Source of the DNA: an uncultured Lachnospiraceae bacterium
GTDB taxonomy: Bacteria > Bacillota > Clostridia > Lachnospirales > Lachnospiraceae
NCBI GenBank assembly: GCA_934438085.1
Contig: CAKSBC010000020.1
Span: forward strand, 1 to 36,334
DNA length: 36,334 nt
Direction of reading: 5' to 3'
The notes under the pieces are model-generated. The model saw nothing but the letters and a program-made list of their open reading frames with translations. It searched no databases and had not been told where the DNA came from. Made by a program: the position numbers and the translations under genes. Shown piece by piece: positions 15,474 through 23,990 of the stretch (the stretch's first letter is position 1; each line of letters begins with the position of its first letter).

Positions 15474-16658
15474 TTACATAAACTTGGCATTGTGTGCGTT
15501 TAATACCTTCTGGATCTTGTCAGAGTTGCCAAAGCTTCTTGTAGACATATCATAGTTGAATGAGTTGATGATAGCTGCAAGATAACGGCTTAAGTTAGCT
15601 TCCATGTACCAAGGCTTCTCATATACCTCTGCAGGCTTGTAGTTTAAGTTTGCAGTTACGATAAGATCGATATATTCATTGGAATATGCTTCGTCAAACT
15701 TTGCAAAGCCGTTGGTGAAGAGTCCAAATGTACAGCATACGATAACATTCTTTGCTTTGCGTTCCTTTAACTCTCTTGCTGTATCAAGCATGGATTCACC
15801 GGAAGAGATCATGTCATCGACAATGATAACAGTCTTGCCTTCAACAGAGCTTCCGAGGAATTCGTGTGCTACGATAGGATTACGTCCGCCTACTACCTTA
15901 GAGTAGTCACGTCTCTTATAGAACATACCCATGTCAACGCCAAGGTTGTTGGCAAGGAATACAGCTCTTCCCATAGCACCCTCATCAGGAGAAATGACCA
16001 TAAGAGTGTCCTTGGTGATCTTTAAGTCAGGGAACTTTTTAAGTATACATTTAACAAAGGAATATGTAGGCATGAATGAGTCAAAGCCGTTTAATGGGAT
16101 GGCGTTCTGAACTCTTGGGTCATGAGCATCAAATGTGATGATGTTCTTAACGCCCATGTTTACAAGCTCCTCAAGTGCCATAGCACAGTCAAGAGATTCT
16201 CTCTTCTGACGCTTATGCTGACGTGACTCATAAAGGAAAGGCATAATGACATTTACTCTGTGAGCCTTTGCAACACTGGCACCGATAATTCTCTTAAGAT
16301 CCTGATAGTTATCATCAGGAGACATGTGATTGGTAAATCCGCTTACGGTGTATGTGTTGGAGTAGTTTGTGATATCACAAAGAATAAACTCATCAACACC
16401 TCTGCAGGATTCGTTAATAACACCTTTTCCTTCGCCTGTTCCGAAACGAGGACAGGAGAGGTCTAAAAGAAAGCTGTCCGGAGCAAAGTCACGGAGCAGT
16501 GTAAAATCGGTATATTTTTCTTTGAGCTGTTCAAAATCGTGTTTTCTATACTCAACAAGTGCGGCATCAACCTCCTGAGCTAACTTTTCAGCACTTACAT
16601 GCGCAGCCAACTTCAGTGGGGCGACAGGGACAGCTTCAATTGTAAAGTCTTCAGCCAT
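15474..16658 (-). CDS. prs: ribose-phosphate pyrophosphokinase, long form
   Basis: Predicted PRPP synthetase: transfers pyrophosphate from ATP to ribose-5-phosphate, feeding purine, pyrimidine, His, Trp and NAD synthesis. Family landmarks: MPFLYESRQHKRQKRESL (ATP loop, normally R-Q-D-R-K), FDAHDPRVQNAIP (DxH catalytic region), VISPDEGAMGRA, KRRDYSKV (flexible-loop Lys-Arg) and the PRPP loop VIIVDDMISSGESMLDTA, which departs from the usual VDDxxDTGGT. It is 394 aa against about 315, with an N-terminal extension of ~50 residues and a longer C-terminus. This suggests a distinct clostridial subclass, possibly with altered allostery. The ATG at 16658 has AAAGGAAT upstream. It is transcribed alone, divergent from der. 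TTGAAA-17-TAAACT upstream on its strand is a possible promoter. Confidence 0.9.
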   Translation of the reverse strand: MAEDFTIEAVPVAPLKLAAHVSAEKLAQEVDAALVEYRKHDFEQLKEKYTDFTLLRDFAPDSFLLDLSCPRFGTGEGKGVINESCRGVDEFILCDITNYSNTYTVSGFTNHMSPDDNYQDLKRIIGASVAKAHRVNVIMPFLYESRQHKRQKRESLDCAMALEELVNMGVKNIITFDAHDPRVQNAIPLNGFDSFMPTYSFVKCILKKFPDLKITKDTLMVISPDEGAMGRAVFLANNLGVDMGMFYKRRDYSKVVGGRNPIVAHEFLGSSVEGKTVIIVDDMISSGESMLDTARELKERKAKNVIVCCTFGLFTNGFAKFDEAYSNEYIDLIVTANLNYKPAEVYEKPWYMEANLSRYLAAIINSFNYDMSTRSFGNSDKIQKVLNAHNAKFM

Positions 16659-16765
16659 TTCATATTCCTTTCAGATAAATTTATAATGCTTATGATAGTT
16701 TATCATCAGGGGCATGCAGTTTCAATCTTTCCTTTTGTTTTTACTATGTATTGATTTATATGCAG

Positions 16766-16793
16766 TTGTAAAAAAGCTCTTTTATGATAGAAT
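16766..16793 (+). promoter_or_regulatory. promoter of der-plsY
   Basis: TTGTAA (16766-16771), 16-base spacer, TAGAAT (16788-16793), about 40 bases before the der ATG. Confidence 0.55.
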
Positions 16794-16834
16794 ATATTAG
16801 TTATAGTGGGATTAAATGAATAGGAGATAGATAG

Positions 16835-18166
16835 ATGAAAAAGCCTATAGTAGCGGTAGTCGGACGTCCTAACGTCGGCAAATCAACGCTTTTCAATGCT
16901 CTTTGCGGAGAGAATATAAGTATTATAGAAGACAGACCCGGAGTTACAAGAGACAGAATATATGCTGACTGTGACTGGCAGAACTATAAATTCACTCTTA
17001 TTGATACCGGAGGAATTGAGCCTGAATCAGATGATGTTATTATTAAGCAGATGAGAGAACAGGCTCAGATCGCGGTTGAAACTGCAGAAGTAATCATTTT
17101 CATGGTTGATGTAAGGACCGGACTTACCGATGCTGATTACACTGTTGCCGATATGTTAAGACGCAGTAAGAAACCGGTCGTTCTTTGTGTTAATAAGGTA
17201 GACAGCTTCAAAAAGCAGGTAAATGATGTTTATGAATTCTACAATCTTGGTATGGGAGATCCGATACCTGTTTCTTCTGCAGGAAGACTTGGCATAGGAG
17301 AGCTTCTTGACGAGGTTGTAAAGAATTTCCCTTCAGGGGATCTTGACGAGGAAGAAGATGACAGACCTCGAATTGCTGTTATCGGAAGACCTAATGTCGG
17401 CAAGTCATCTATAATTAATAAGCTTTTGGGAGAGAACAGACTTATTGTATCTGATGTTGCAGGCACCACAAGAGATGCTATCGATACAAAGGTCATTCAC
17501 AACGGCGAGGAGTATGTATTTATCGATACTGCCGGACTCAGAAGAAAATCAAAGATAAAGGATGATATCGAGAGATATTCAATCATAAGAACAGTTGCAG
17601 CAGTAGATAGATGCAACATTGCTGTTATTGTCATCGATGCATCAGAGGGTGTGTCGGAGCAGGATACAAAGATAGCCGGAATAGCTCATGAAAGAGGAAA
17701 GGGCGCTATCATTCTTGTAAATAAATGGGATGCCGTCGAGGAAAAGGACGACAAGACTATATATAAGTTTACGGAAGAAATTAAACAGAAGTTTGCATTT
17801 ATGTCCTATGCTGACATAATGTTTGTTTCAGCAAAGACAGGACAGAGACTTATTAAGCTCTATGATGAGATAGATAAGGTAAGACAGAGCCAGACTCTTC
17901 GTATACAGAGCGGTGTTCTTAATGAGATCCTTACAGAGGCTACGGCTATGCATGAGCCGCCGCAGGATAAGGGTAAGAGACTTAAGCTGTTCTATGCAAC
18001 ACAGGTGAGTGTAAATCCGCCTACCTTTGTTATATTTGTTAACTATAAGGAACTTTTCCATTTCTCATATCTCAGATATATAGAGAACAGATTCAGAGAA
18101 GCTTTTGGCTTTGTAGGAACACCGGTTCACTTTATTATAAGAGAACGTAAAAAATCTGAGCAGTAA
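16835..18166 (+). CDS. der: ribosome-assembly GTPase Der (EngA)
   Basis: Tandem-GTPase protein needed for 50S ribosomal subunit maturation. The first G domain starts at residue ~9 with GRPNVGKST, has the switch PGVTRDRIYA, DTGG for G3 and NKVD for G4. The second begins near 183 with GRPNVGKSS, followed by AGTTRDAID, DTAGLRRK and NKWD. An acidic linker (LDEEEDD) separates them. The last ~85 residues form the KH-like domain with PPTFVIFVNYKELFHFSYLRYIENRFREAF, the usual family stretch. At 443 aa it has the standard length. AGGAGA stands 7-8 bases before the ATG. plsY follows 31 bases later, a pairing common in Clostridia. Confidence 0.98.
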   Translation: MKKPIVAVVGRPNVGKSTLFNALCGENISIIEDRPGVTRDRIYADCDWQNYKFTLIDTGGIEPESDDVIIKQMREQAQIAVETAEVIIFMVDVRTGLTDADYTVADMLRRSKKPVVLCVNKVDSFKKQVNDVYEFYNLGMGDPIPVSSAGRLGIGELLDEVVKNFPSGDLDEEEDDRPRIAVIGRPNVGKSSIINKLLGENRLIVSDVAGTTRDAIDTKVIHNGEEYVFIDTAGLRRKSKIKDDIERYSIIRTVAAVDRCNIAVIVIDASEGVSEQDTKIAGIAHERGKGAIILVNKWDAVEEKDDKTIYKFTEEIKQKFAFMSYADIMFVSAKTGQRLIKLYDEIDKVRQSQTLRIQSGVLNEILTEATAMHEPPQDKGKRLKLFYATQVSVNPPTFVIFVNYKELFHFSYLRYIENRFREAFGFVGTPVHFIIRERKKSEQ

Positions 18167-18197
18167 GCTACTTTAATACTAAGGAGAATAATTTCAG

Positions 18198-18863
18198 ATG
18201 GGTATTCGTATTATCTGTCTTTTGATTGGATTTATGTGCGGCAGTATTCCTACGGGATATCTGCTTGCCAGATCCAAGGGCATAGATCTTAAGCACACCG
18301 GAAGCGGCAATGTCGGCAGTACCAATGTTCTGCGCAGTATGGGCAAAAAATACGGTGCTATAACGATGGTTTGCGATATGCTTAAATCTATAGTTCCTAT
18401 AATTGTAATGTCAGCATTGTTTGGCTCAATATCAGGAATGAGATATCTTATAACGCTTTATACCGGCTTGGGCGCAGTCCTTGGGCATGATTTCTCACCA
18501 TGGCTGGGCTTTAACGGAGGTAAAGGCATCGCTACATCCGGCGGAGTAATACTGACTACCGATCCGATAATATTTGTTATAGATTTTGTAACTATATTCG
18601 GTACGGCAATAATTACAGGATATGTTTCTGTCGGCTCAATGCTTGCGACGATATTTTATTTCATATTTAATATAATTACAGTTGTAAGCGGAAGAACACC
18701 GGGATGGAGTATATATCCTCAAACCTTTGATCCGGCTCATGCGCCTGAGATATTGATAATTTCAGGAATTATGTCTGCAATAGCTATTTACAGACATAAA
18801 GCTAATATAGTCCGTCTTATGAACGGAAATGAAAATAAGATAAAATTGATAGGAAAAGCATAA
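18198..18863 (+). CDS. plsY: acyl-phosphate:glycerol-3-phosphate acyltransferase
   Basis: Membrane enzyme that acylates glycerol-3-phosphate from acyl-phosphate, the first step of phospholipid synthesis in Firmicutes (partner PlsX is not in this window). The three PlsY loop motifs are present: GSIPTGYLLAR with HTGSGNVGSTNVLR, GHDFSPWLGFNGGKGIATSGG, and a C-terminal RHKANIVRLMNGNENK. About five hydrophobic spans are visible. At 221 aa it is slightly longer than the ~200 typical, owing to a loop around residues 155-185 (VVSGRTPGWSIYPQTFDPAHAPE). AGGAGA precedes the ATG. It is co-transcribed with der and followed by a palindrome and a terminator. Confidence 0.96.
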   Translation: MGIRIICLLIGFMCGSIPTGYLLARSKGIDLKHTGSGNVGSTNVLRSMGKKYGAITMVCDMLKSIVPIIVMSALFGSISGMRYLITLYTGLGAVLGHDFSPWLGFNGGKGIATSGGVILTTDPIIFVIDFVTIFGTAIITGYVSVGSMLATIFYFIFNIITVVSGRTPGWSIYPQTFDPAHAPEILIISGIMSAIAIYRHKANIVRLMNGNENKIKLIGKA

Positions 18864-18878
18864 CCTATGCGCATAGGT
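18863..18878. repeat. 16-bp perfect palindrome at the plsY stop codon
   Basis: ACCTATGCGCATAGGT is self-complementary with no spacer and begins immediately after the plsY stop codon. A second small dyad, AATAGT/ACTATT (18879-18884/18893-18898), follows directly. As RNA it would be a poor loop; as DNA it looks like a dimer-binding site. No function is assigned. Confidence 0.5.
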
Positions 18879-18906
18879 AATAGTCAGACATAACTATTGG
18901 TTATTG

Positions 18907-18940
18907 AAAGCGAATATTTTGAACAATATTCGCTTTTTCT
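18907..18940 (+). terminator. intrinsic terminator of der-plsY
   Basis: AAGCGAATATT (18908-18918) pairs with AATATTCGCTT (18925-18935) around TTGAAC-type loop bases. The run TTTTTCTT follows. Confidence 0.92.
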
Positions 18941-18951
18941 TATTGTATGGC

Positions 18952-18980
18952 TTGCATAAAACAATTTAGCTACATATAAT
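18952..18980 (+). promoter_or_regulatory. promoter of the liv operon
   Basis: TTGCAT (18952-18957), exactly 17 bases, TATAAT (18975-18980). It is the best-looking sigma-A promoter in this part of the window and gives an ~75-base leader before livJ. Confidence 0.75.
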
Positions 18981-18987
18981 CTAACAC

Positions 18988-19016
18988 AATCGCAGGGGTA
19001 AAAGCGATTTTTGTTT
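18988..19016 (+). terminator. possible promoter-proximal attenuator of the liv operon
   Basis: AATCGC (18988-18993) pairs with GCGATT (19004-19009), followed by TTTTTGTTT, all starting within about 5 bases of the expected transcript start. The 6-bp stem is short, and I see no alternative antiterminator pairing or leader peptide. It may be weak or incidental. Confidence 0.4.
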
Positions 19017-19062
19017 AAGCATTATTAAAGGAAAGCATAGAGCTTTCAAAGGGAGGAAGCAT

Positions 19063-20283
19063 ATGAAAAAGTTTTTAAGTATTGCACTTGCAGCTGCTAT
19101 GACTGCATCACTTGCAGCATGCGGCAGCTCATCAGGTACATCTACAGAAGCTGCTAATGAGTCTTCAGAGCAGACAGAGGCTGCTGAGGAATCAGAGGCA
19201 TCAGAAGCATCAGCTGACGGTGAGTTCGTCATCGGTGGATCAGGTCCTTTAACAGGCGGTGCTGCTATTTACGGTATCGCAGTTAAGAACGGCGGACAGA
19301 TCGCAGTAGATGAAATCAATGCAGCCGGCGGTATTAACGGACATCAGATCAAGTGGGTATTTGAGGATGATGAGCATGATGCAGAGAAGGCTCTCAATGC
19401 TTACAATACACTTAAGGATGAAGGCCTTCAGATGATGGTTGGTACTGTTACATCAGGTCCTTGCCTCTCAGTAGTTCAGGAAACAGCTGATGATAACATG
19501 TTCCAGATCACACCTTCAGGAACAACAGCTGATATCACAGTTAACCCTAACGTTTTCCGTATGTGCTTTTCAGATCCTGCACAGGGTGCAAAGTCAGCAC
19601 AGTACATCGGTGAGCACGAGCTTGCTACTAAGGTTGGTGTTATCTATGACAGCTCAGATCCTTATTCACAGGGCATCTATGAGTCATTTGATGCAGAAGC
19701 TTCAAACTATGGAATTGAGATCGTAGCAGCAGAAGCATTTACAGCTGATTCAAAGACAGATTTCAAGACACAGATCCAGAAGATGAAGGATGCCGGAGCA
19801 GAGCTTGTATTCCTTCCATTCTATTACACAGAGGCTGCTTTAGTACTCCAGCAGTCAAAGGAGCTTAACTATTCACCGATCTTCTTCGGATGTGACGGTA
19901 TGGACGGTATCCTTAACCTTGATAACTTTGATAAGTCACTTGCAGAGGGACTGATGCTTCTTACTCCTTTCTCAGCAGATGCAGAGGATGAACTTACAGT
20001 TAACTTTGTAAATACATACAAGGATAAGTTCGGTGAGACACCTATTCAGTTCGCTGCAGATGCATATGACTGCGTATATGCTATCAAGTATGCAGCAGAG
20101 AAGGCAAACATCACTCCTGATATGAGCGTCAGCGATATCTGCGATGCTATGGAGCCAGCAATGGGTGAGATCGAGTTTGACGGACTTACAGGTGAGTTAA
20201 TTAAGTTTGATGAAAACGGTGAGCCTGATAAGGCACCTAAGGCTGTTGTTATCAAGGACGGAGCATACGTACTTGCTGACTGA
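19063..20283 (+). CDS. livJ: branched-chain amino acid ABC transporter substrate-binding lipoprotein
   Basis: Predicted extracytoplasmic lipoprotein that captures Leu, Ile or Val and delivers them to LivHM. A type II signal peptide ends at the lipobox S-L-A-A-C20, followed by a ~30-residue Ser/Glu/Ala-rich linker to the membrane. The mature domain is a periplasmic-binding type I (LivJ-like) fold starting at FVIGGSGPLTGGAAIYG, with GAELVFLPFYY and FAADAYDCVYAI typical of the family. Length 406 aa is normal. GGGAGG lies 6 bases before the ATG. It is first of five genes; a hairpin after it probably keeps this binding protein in excess over the membrane parts. Codon use is of the high-expression class. 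The ligand could also be another small amino acid. Confidence 0.95.
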   Translation: MKKFLSIALAAAMTASLAACGSSSGTSTEAANESSEQTEAAEESEASEASADGEFVIGGSGPLTGGAAIYGIAVKNGGQIAVDEINAAGGINGHQIKWVFEDDEHDAEKALNAYNTLKDEGLQMMVGTVTSGPCLSVVQETADDNMFQITPSGTTADITVNPNVFRMCFSDPAQGAKSAQYIGEHELATKVGVIYDSSDPYSQGIYESFDAEASNYGIEIVAAEAFTADSKTDFKTQIQKMKDAGAELVFLPFYYTEAALVLQQSKELNYSPIFFGCDGMDGILNLDNFDKSLAEGLMLLTPFSADAEDELTVNFVNTYKDKFGETPIQFAADAYDCVYAIKYAAEKANITPDMSVSDICDAMEPAMGEIEFDGLTGELIKFDENGEPDKAPKAVVIKDGAYVLAD

Positions 20284-20335
20284 TAAATAATTATTATATT
20301 AGTTGATCAAAACCGTTAGAAATAGCGGATTGGGG

Positions 20336-20361
20336 GGCTGCATTTGAAATACAATGCAGCC
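20336..20361 (+). other. intercistronic hairpin livJ-livH
   Basis: GGCTGCATT (20336-20344) pairs perfectly with AATGCAGCC (20353-20361), TGAAATAC in the loop. Only a weak U tail (TTAATGTAT) follows. It fits a 3' stabiliser or partial terminator that lowers livHMGF relative to livJ. Confidence 0.6.
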
Positions 20362-20442
20362 TTAATGTATATATGACAGTGTGGATGAGGGCATTTCACA
20401 TAATAAGTCATATAAATTTAGAAAAAAGGTAAGGAGCGAACT

Positions 20443-21327
20443 ATGTCAAGTTTTCTGAGCTATCTCATAAGCGGCATAAGCTTAGGATCGGTATATGCGA
20501 TCATTGCGCTTGGCTACACAATGGTATACGGAATCGCAAAGATGCTTAACTTTGCGCATGGTGATATCATCATGGTGGGAGCATATATAGCTTTCATAGT
20601 ATTTACGAATATGGGACTTCCTCCGGTCGTAGCTATTCTTGCGTCTGTCGCAGGATGTACTATTCTTGGCGTCCTTATCGAAAGGATAGCATATAAGCCG
20701 CTCAGAGGGGCATCATCGCTGAGCGTTCTTATTACAGCTATCGGTGTCAGCTATTTTCTTCAGAACTCGGCACTGCTTTTATTCGGTGCTGATTCCAAGA
20801 CATTTACATCACTTGTAAATATTCCTTCGGTAACAATTATGAACGGGGAGGTCATAATCTCCGGAGTAACTATTGTTTCAATAGCTGCATCAATAATCGT
20901 TATCGTGCTTTTAACATTATTCATAAATAAGACAAAGGCAGGACAGGCTATGCTTGCTGTATCTGAGGACACCGGAGCGGCTACTCTTATGGGAATTGAT
21001 GTTAATAAGACTATTGCTCTTACCTTCGCTATAGGTTCTGCTCTTGCAGGTGTAGCAGGTGTGCTTCTTTGCTCTACATATCCGGTGCTTTCTTCGCAGA
21101 CAGGTGCTATGCCTGGTATTAAGGCATTTACAGCAGCCGTATTCGGAGGAATCGGATCAATACCGGGAGCTATGATCGGAGGCATGGTAATGGGAGTTGT
21201 AGAGAACCTTTCAAAGGCATACATTAGCTCTCAGCTTTCAGATGCTATAGTTTTTGCTCTTCTTATAATCATTCTTCTTGTAAAGCCTACAGGACTTATG
21301 GGTAAGAAGATTCAGGAAAAAGTTTGA
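20443..21327 (+). CDS. livH: branched-chain amino acid ABC transporter permease LivH
   Basis: First transmembrane subunit of the importer. The LivH signature at the N-terminus is clear: ISGISLGSVYAIIALGYTMVYGIAKMLNFAHGD, with the family's L-N-F-A-H-G-D loop. Around eight hydrophobic segments follow. The coupling region to the ATPases is the loop DTGAATLMGIDVNKTIALTFAIGSALAGVAG, and GGIGSIPGAMIGG marks the C-terminal repeat. At 294 aa it has the usual length. AAGGAG is 7 bases ahead of the ATG. livM starts 14 bases after its stop, so the two permeases are translated from one message. Confidence 0.96.
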   Translation: MSSFLSYLISGISLGSVYAIIALGYTMVYGIAKMLNFAHGDIIMVGAYIAFIVFTNMGLPPVVAILASVAGCTILGVLIERIAYKPLRGASSLSVLITAIGVSYFLQNSALLLFGADSKTFTSLVNIPSVTIMNGEVIISGVTIVSIAASIIVIVLLTLFINKTKAGQAMLAVSEDTGAATLMGIDVNKTIALTFAIGSALAGVAGVLLCSTYPVLSSQTGAMPGIKAFTAAVFGGIGSIPGAMIGGMVMGVVENLSKAYISSQLSDAIVFALLIIILLVKPTGLMGKKIQEKV

Positions 21328-21340
21328 TTGGAGGTAAAAA

Positions 21341-22411
21341 ATGAATACAAAATCAAAAACCTTCAGGTCAAATCTTGTAACCTTTGGGCTTGTTTTAGCT
21401 TTCTATGCAGTTATGGAGGCTATGCTTAAGGGCGGCATGCTCAGCTCTCTTATGAAGGGACTGTTGGTTCCGCTTTGTTACTATATGATACTTGCGGTAT
21501 CACTTAACCTTGTTGTAGGTATCTCCGGTGAGCTTAGCCTTGGACATGCAGGCTTCATGTGTGTCGGCGCGTTTGTTTCTGCTGTATTTGCACGTACTCT
21601 CGGAGCAAACCTTCCAAGCATGGTCGAGCTTATTGTTGCAGTTATAATCGGCGCTGTGTTTGCAGCGATATTCGGATTCCTCATCGGAATTCCTGTCCTT
21701 CGTTTGAGAGGCGACTATCTTGCAATAGTAACACTCGCATTCGGAGAGATTATTAAAAATGTTATTAATGCAGTTTATCTCGGAGTTGATTCAAACGGAC
21801 TTCATGTATCGCTCAAGGATGTTAAGAGTCTCGGACTTGAAGACGGCGGTGAGGTTATAATTAAGGGCGCTCAGGGAATCGGAAGCCTTCCGAGAAACTC
21901 GACCTTTACATTCGGCATAATATTGCTTCTTATAACATTATTTATAGTAATTAACCTGATAAATTCCAGACAGGGTCGTGCTATCATGTCTATACGTGAT
22001 AACCGTATTGCTGCAGAGTCTGTAGGTCTGTCTGTTTCAAAATATAAGCTTACGGCTTTTGTTATTTCTGCAGCTCTTGCAGGAGTGGCAGGCGTTCTTT
22101 ACAGCCATAATCTTGCAAACCTTCAGGCTACATCCAAGAACTTTGGATATAACCAGTCCATAATGATCCTTGTATTTGTAGTTTTGGGAGGCATCGGCAA
22201 CATCAGAGGTTCGCTTATCGCTGCAGTAGTATTGACCATACTTCCTGAAAAGCTTAGATTCTTAAGCGATTACAGAATGCTTATCTATGCAATTGTACTT
22301 ATCGTTATGATGATCATTAACTCGGCGCCTAAGGTAGTTGAATATAGAAAGGTCATGGCAGAGAAGTATTTCAAAAAGGATAAGAAAAATGCAGACGGAG
22401 GGGAGGCATAA
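21341..22411 (+). CDS. livM: branched-chain amino acid ABC transporter permease LivM
   Basis: Second transmembrane subunit, partner of LivH. It opens with a ~12-residue polar tail and several hydrophobic spans, then the LivM mark LNLVVGISGELSLGHAGFMCVGAF. PVLRLRGDYLAIVTLAFGEI is the other family hallmark. The coupling loop is RAIMSIRDNRIAAESVGLSVSKYKLTAFVISAALAGVAG, and GGIGNIRGSLIAAVVL follows. 356 aa is typical. GGAGGT stands 6 bases before the ATG. The gene stops 2 bases before livG, suggesting translational coupling. Confidence 0.96.
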   Translation: MNTKSKTFRSNLVTFGLVLAFYAVMEAMLKGGMLSSLMKGLLVPLCYYMILAVSLNLVVGISGELSLGHAGFMCVGAFVSAVFARTLGANLPSMVELIVAVIIGAVFAAIFGFLIGIPVLRLRGDYLAIVTLAFGEIIKNVINAVYLGVDSNGLHVSLKDVKSLGLEDGGEVIIKGAQGIGSLPRNSTFTFGIILLLITLFIVINLINSRQGRAIMSIRDNRIAAESVGLSVSKYKLTAFVISAALAGVAGVLYSHNLANLQATSKNFGYNQSIMILVFVVLGGIGNIRGSLIAAVVLTILPEKLRFLSDYRMLIYAIVLIVMMIINSAPKVVEYRKVMAEKYFKKDKKNADGGEA

Positions 22412-22413
22412 CC

Positions 22414-23190
22414 ATGGCTGATACAAATGAAAAAGTTCTCCTTGACGTAGAGGGCATAAGTATTTCGTTCGGAGGACTTAAAGCTGTTAATAATTTCAGC
22501 ATTAAGATAAAGAAGAATGAGCTTTATGGTCTTATCGGCCCTAACGGTGCAGGAAAGACTACAGTATTCAATTTGCTTACAGGTGTTTATAAGCCGGATA
22601 CAGGAAGGATCATTCTTGACGGCGATGTATTAACAGGTAAAAAAACTATAGAGATCAACAGATCCGGAATTGCCCGCACCTTCCAGAACATTAGATTGTT
22701 CAGCAATCTCAGCGTTATTGACAATGTTAAGGTAGGACTTCATCAGCATCACGAATACAGCTTGTTTGAAGGTGTTACTCATCTTGGCAGGTACAGACGT
22801 GTGGAAAAAGAAATGACCGAGAAGGCACATGAGCTCTTAAAGGTTTTTGAGCTTGATGAGTTTGCAGAGTTTAAGGCAAGCCAGCTTCCTTACGGAAAAC
22901 AGAGAAAGCTCGAGATCGCACGTGCCCTTGCCACAGATCCAAAGCTTCTTCTTCTGGATGAACCGGCAGCCGGCATGAATCCGCAGGAAACTCAGGAGCT
23001 TATGGATACCATACGCTTTGTAAGAGACAGATTTGATATGACAGTTCTTCTTATCGAGCATGATATGAAGCTTGTAAGCGGAATCTGCGATAGACTTACA
23101 GTTCTTAACTTTGGACAGATGCTTGCCGAAGGCGAGACCAGGACTGTTCTTAATAACCCTGAGGTTATTAAGGCATATCTCGGAGATTAA
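22414..23190 (+). CDS. livG: branched-chain amino acid ABC transporter ATP-binding protein LivG
   Basis: Cytosolic ATPase subunit of the importer. Walker A is GPNGAGKTT (about residues 41-49) and the Q-loop is FQNIRLF. The ABC signature is LPYGKQRKLEIARAL, the LPYGxQR variant typical of LivG, Walker B is LLLLDEPAAGMNP and the switch His is in LIEHDM. The C-terminal extension GQMLAEGETRTVLNNPEVIKAYLGD is the usual LivG tail. At 258 aa it is of normal length. GGAGGGGAGG overlaps the end of livM and drives the ATG at 22414. Confidence 0.97.
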   Translation: MADTNEKVLLDVEGISISFGGLKAVNNFSIKIKKNELYGLIGPNGAGKTTVFNLLTGVYKPDTGRIILDGDVLTGKKTIEINRSGIARTFQNIRLFSNLSVIDNVKVGLHQHHEYSLFEGVTHLGRYRRVEKEMTEKAHELLKVFELDEFAEFKASQLPYGKQRKLEIARALATDPKLLLLDEPAAGMNPQETQELMDTIRFVRDRFDMTVLLIEHDMKLVSGICDRLTVLNFGQMLAEGETRTVLNNPEVIKAYLGD

Positions 23191-23202
23191 AAGGAGAACG
23201 CA

Positions 23203-23919
23203 ATGGGAAATATACTTGAAGTAAAAGATCTGAATGTATTCTACGGCGTTATCCACGCTATAAAGGACATTTCCTTTACTGTAGGTGAAGGAGAAATAGT
23301 AACTCTTATAGGAGCTAACGGAGCAGGTAAAACAACTACTCTTCAGACAATTACAGGACTTATAAAAGCAAGGAGCGGAGAGGTTATATATAACGGTGAT
23401 AACATTACTCAGACACCGGGCTGTAAGCTGGTAGGACGAGGTCTTGCGCATGTTCCTGAGGGAAGAAGAGTTTTTGCTGATCTGACAGTTTATCAGAACC
23501 TTATGCTCGGAGCATTTACCAGAAAGGACAGCCAGTCAGAGCTGAATAAAGACCTTGAGGTGATCTACACAAGATTTCCTCGTCTTAAGGAACGTCTCAA
23601 TCAGCCTGCAGGAACACTTTCAGGAGGAGAGCAGCAGATGCTTGCAATGGGACGAGCTCTCATGTCGAAGCCTAAGATGATCCTTATGGATGAGCCGTCA
23701 ATGGGTCTTTCACCTATTTATGTTAATGAGATCTTTGACATTATAAAAAAAATCAATGAGGACGGTGTTACGGTTCTTCTTGTTGAGCAGAATGCAAATA
23801 AAGCTCTCAGTGTTGCAAACAGAGCGTATGTCTTAGAGACCGGAAAAATCGTTCTTGAAGGCGATGCCAAGAAGCTTATGACAGATCCGCAGGTAAAGGC
23901 TGCATATCTTTCAGAATAA
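23203..23919 (+). CDS. livF: branched-chain amino acid ABC transporter ATP-binding protein LivF
   Basis: Second ATPase subunit. Walker A GANGAGKTT (about residues 37-45), LivF-type LAHVPEGRRVFADLTVYQNL, signature LSGGEQQMLAMGRAL, Walker B LILMDEPSMGLSP-like (MILMDEPSMGLSP) and H-loop replaced by VEQNANKAL, the normal LivF form with Gln. 238 aa is standard. AAAGGAG is 7 bases before the ATG; the gap to livG is 12 bases. It closes the operon before the large hairpin at 23991-24051. Confidence 0.97.
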   Translation: MGNILEVKDLNVFYGVIHAIKDISFTVGEGEIVTLIGANGAGKTTTLQTITGLIKARSGEVIYNGDNITQTPGCKLVGRGLAHVPEGRRVFADLTVYQNLMLGAFTRKDSQSELNKDLEVIYTRFPRLKERLNQPAGTLSGGEQQMLAMGRALMSKPKMILMDEPSMGLSPIYVNEIFDIIKKINEDGVTVLLVEQNANKALSVANRAYVLETGKIVLEGDAKKLMTDPQVKAAYLSE

Positions 23920-23990
23920 ATATAAGCTGCTTTATTTCAAAGAATAGTATTTGCAGCAAGCATTATCTTTTATTAAAAATAATATATGAT

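Noticed and set aside
22837..23451. 204-codon - strand frame across livG-livF
   Set aside because: It crosses two certain genes with intact Walker motifs on the + strand, and has low-complexity Cys/Ser/Tyr content typical of a shadow.
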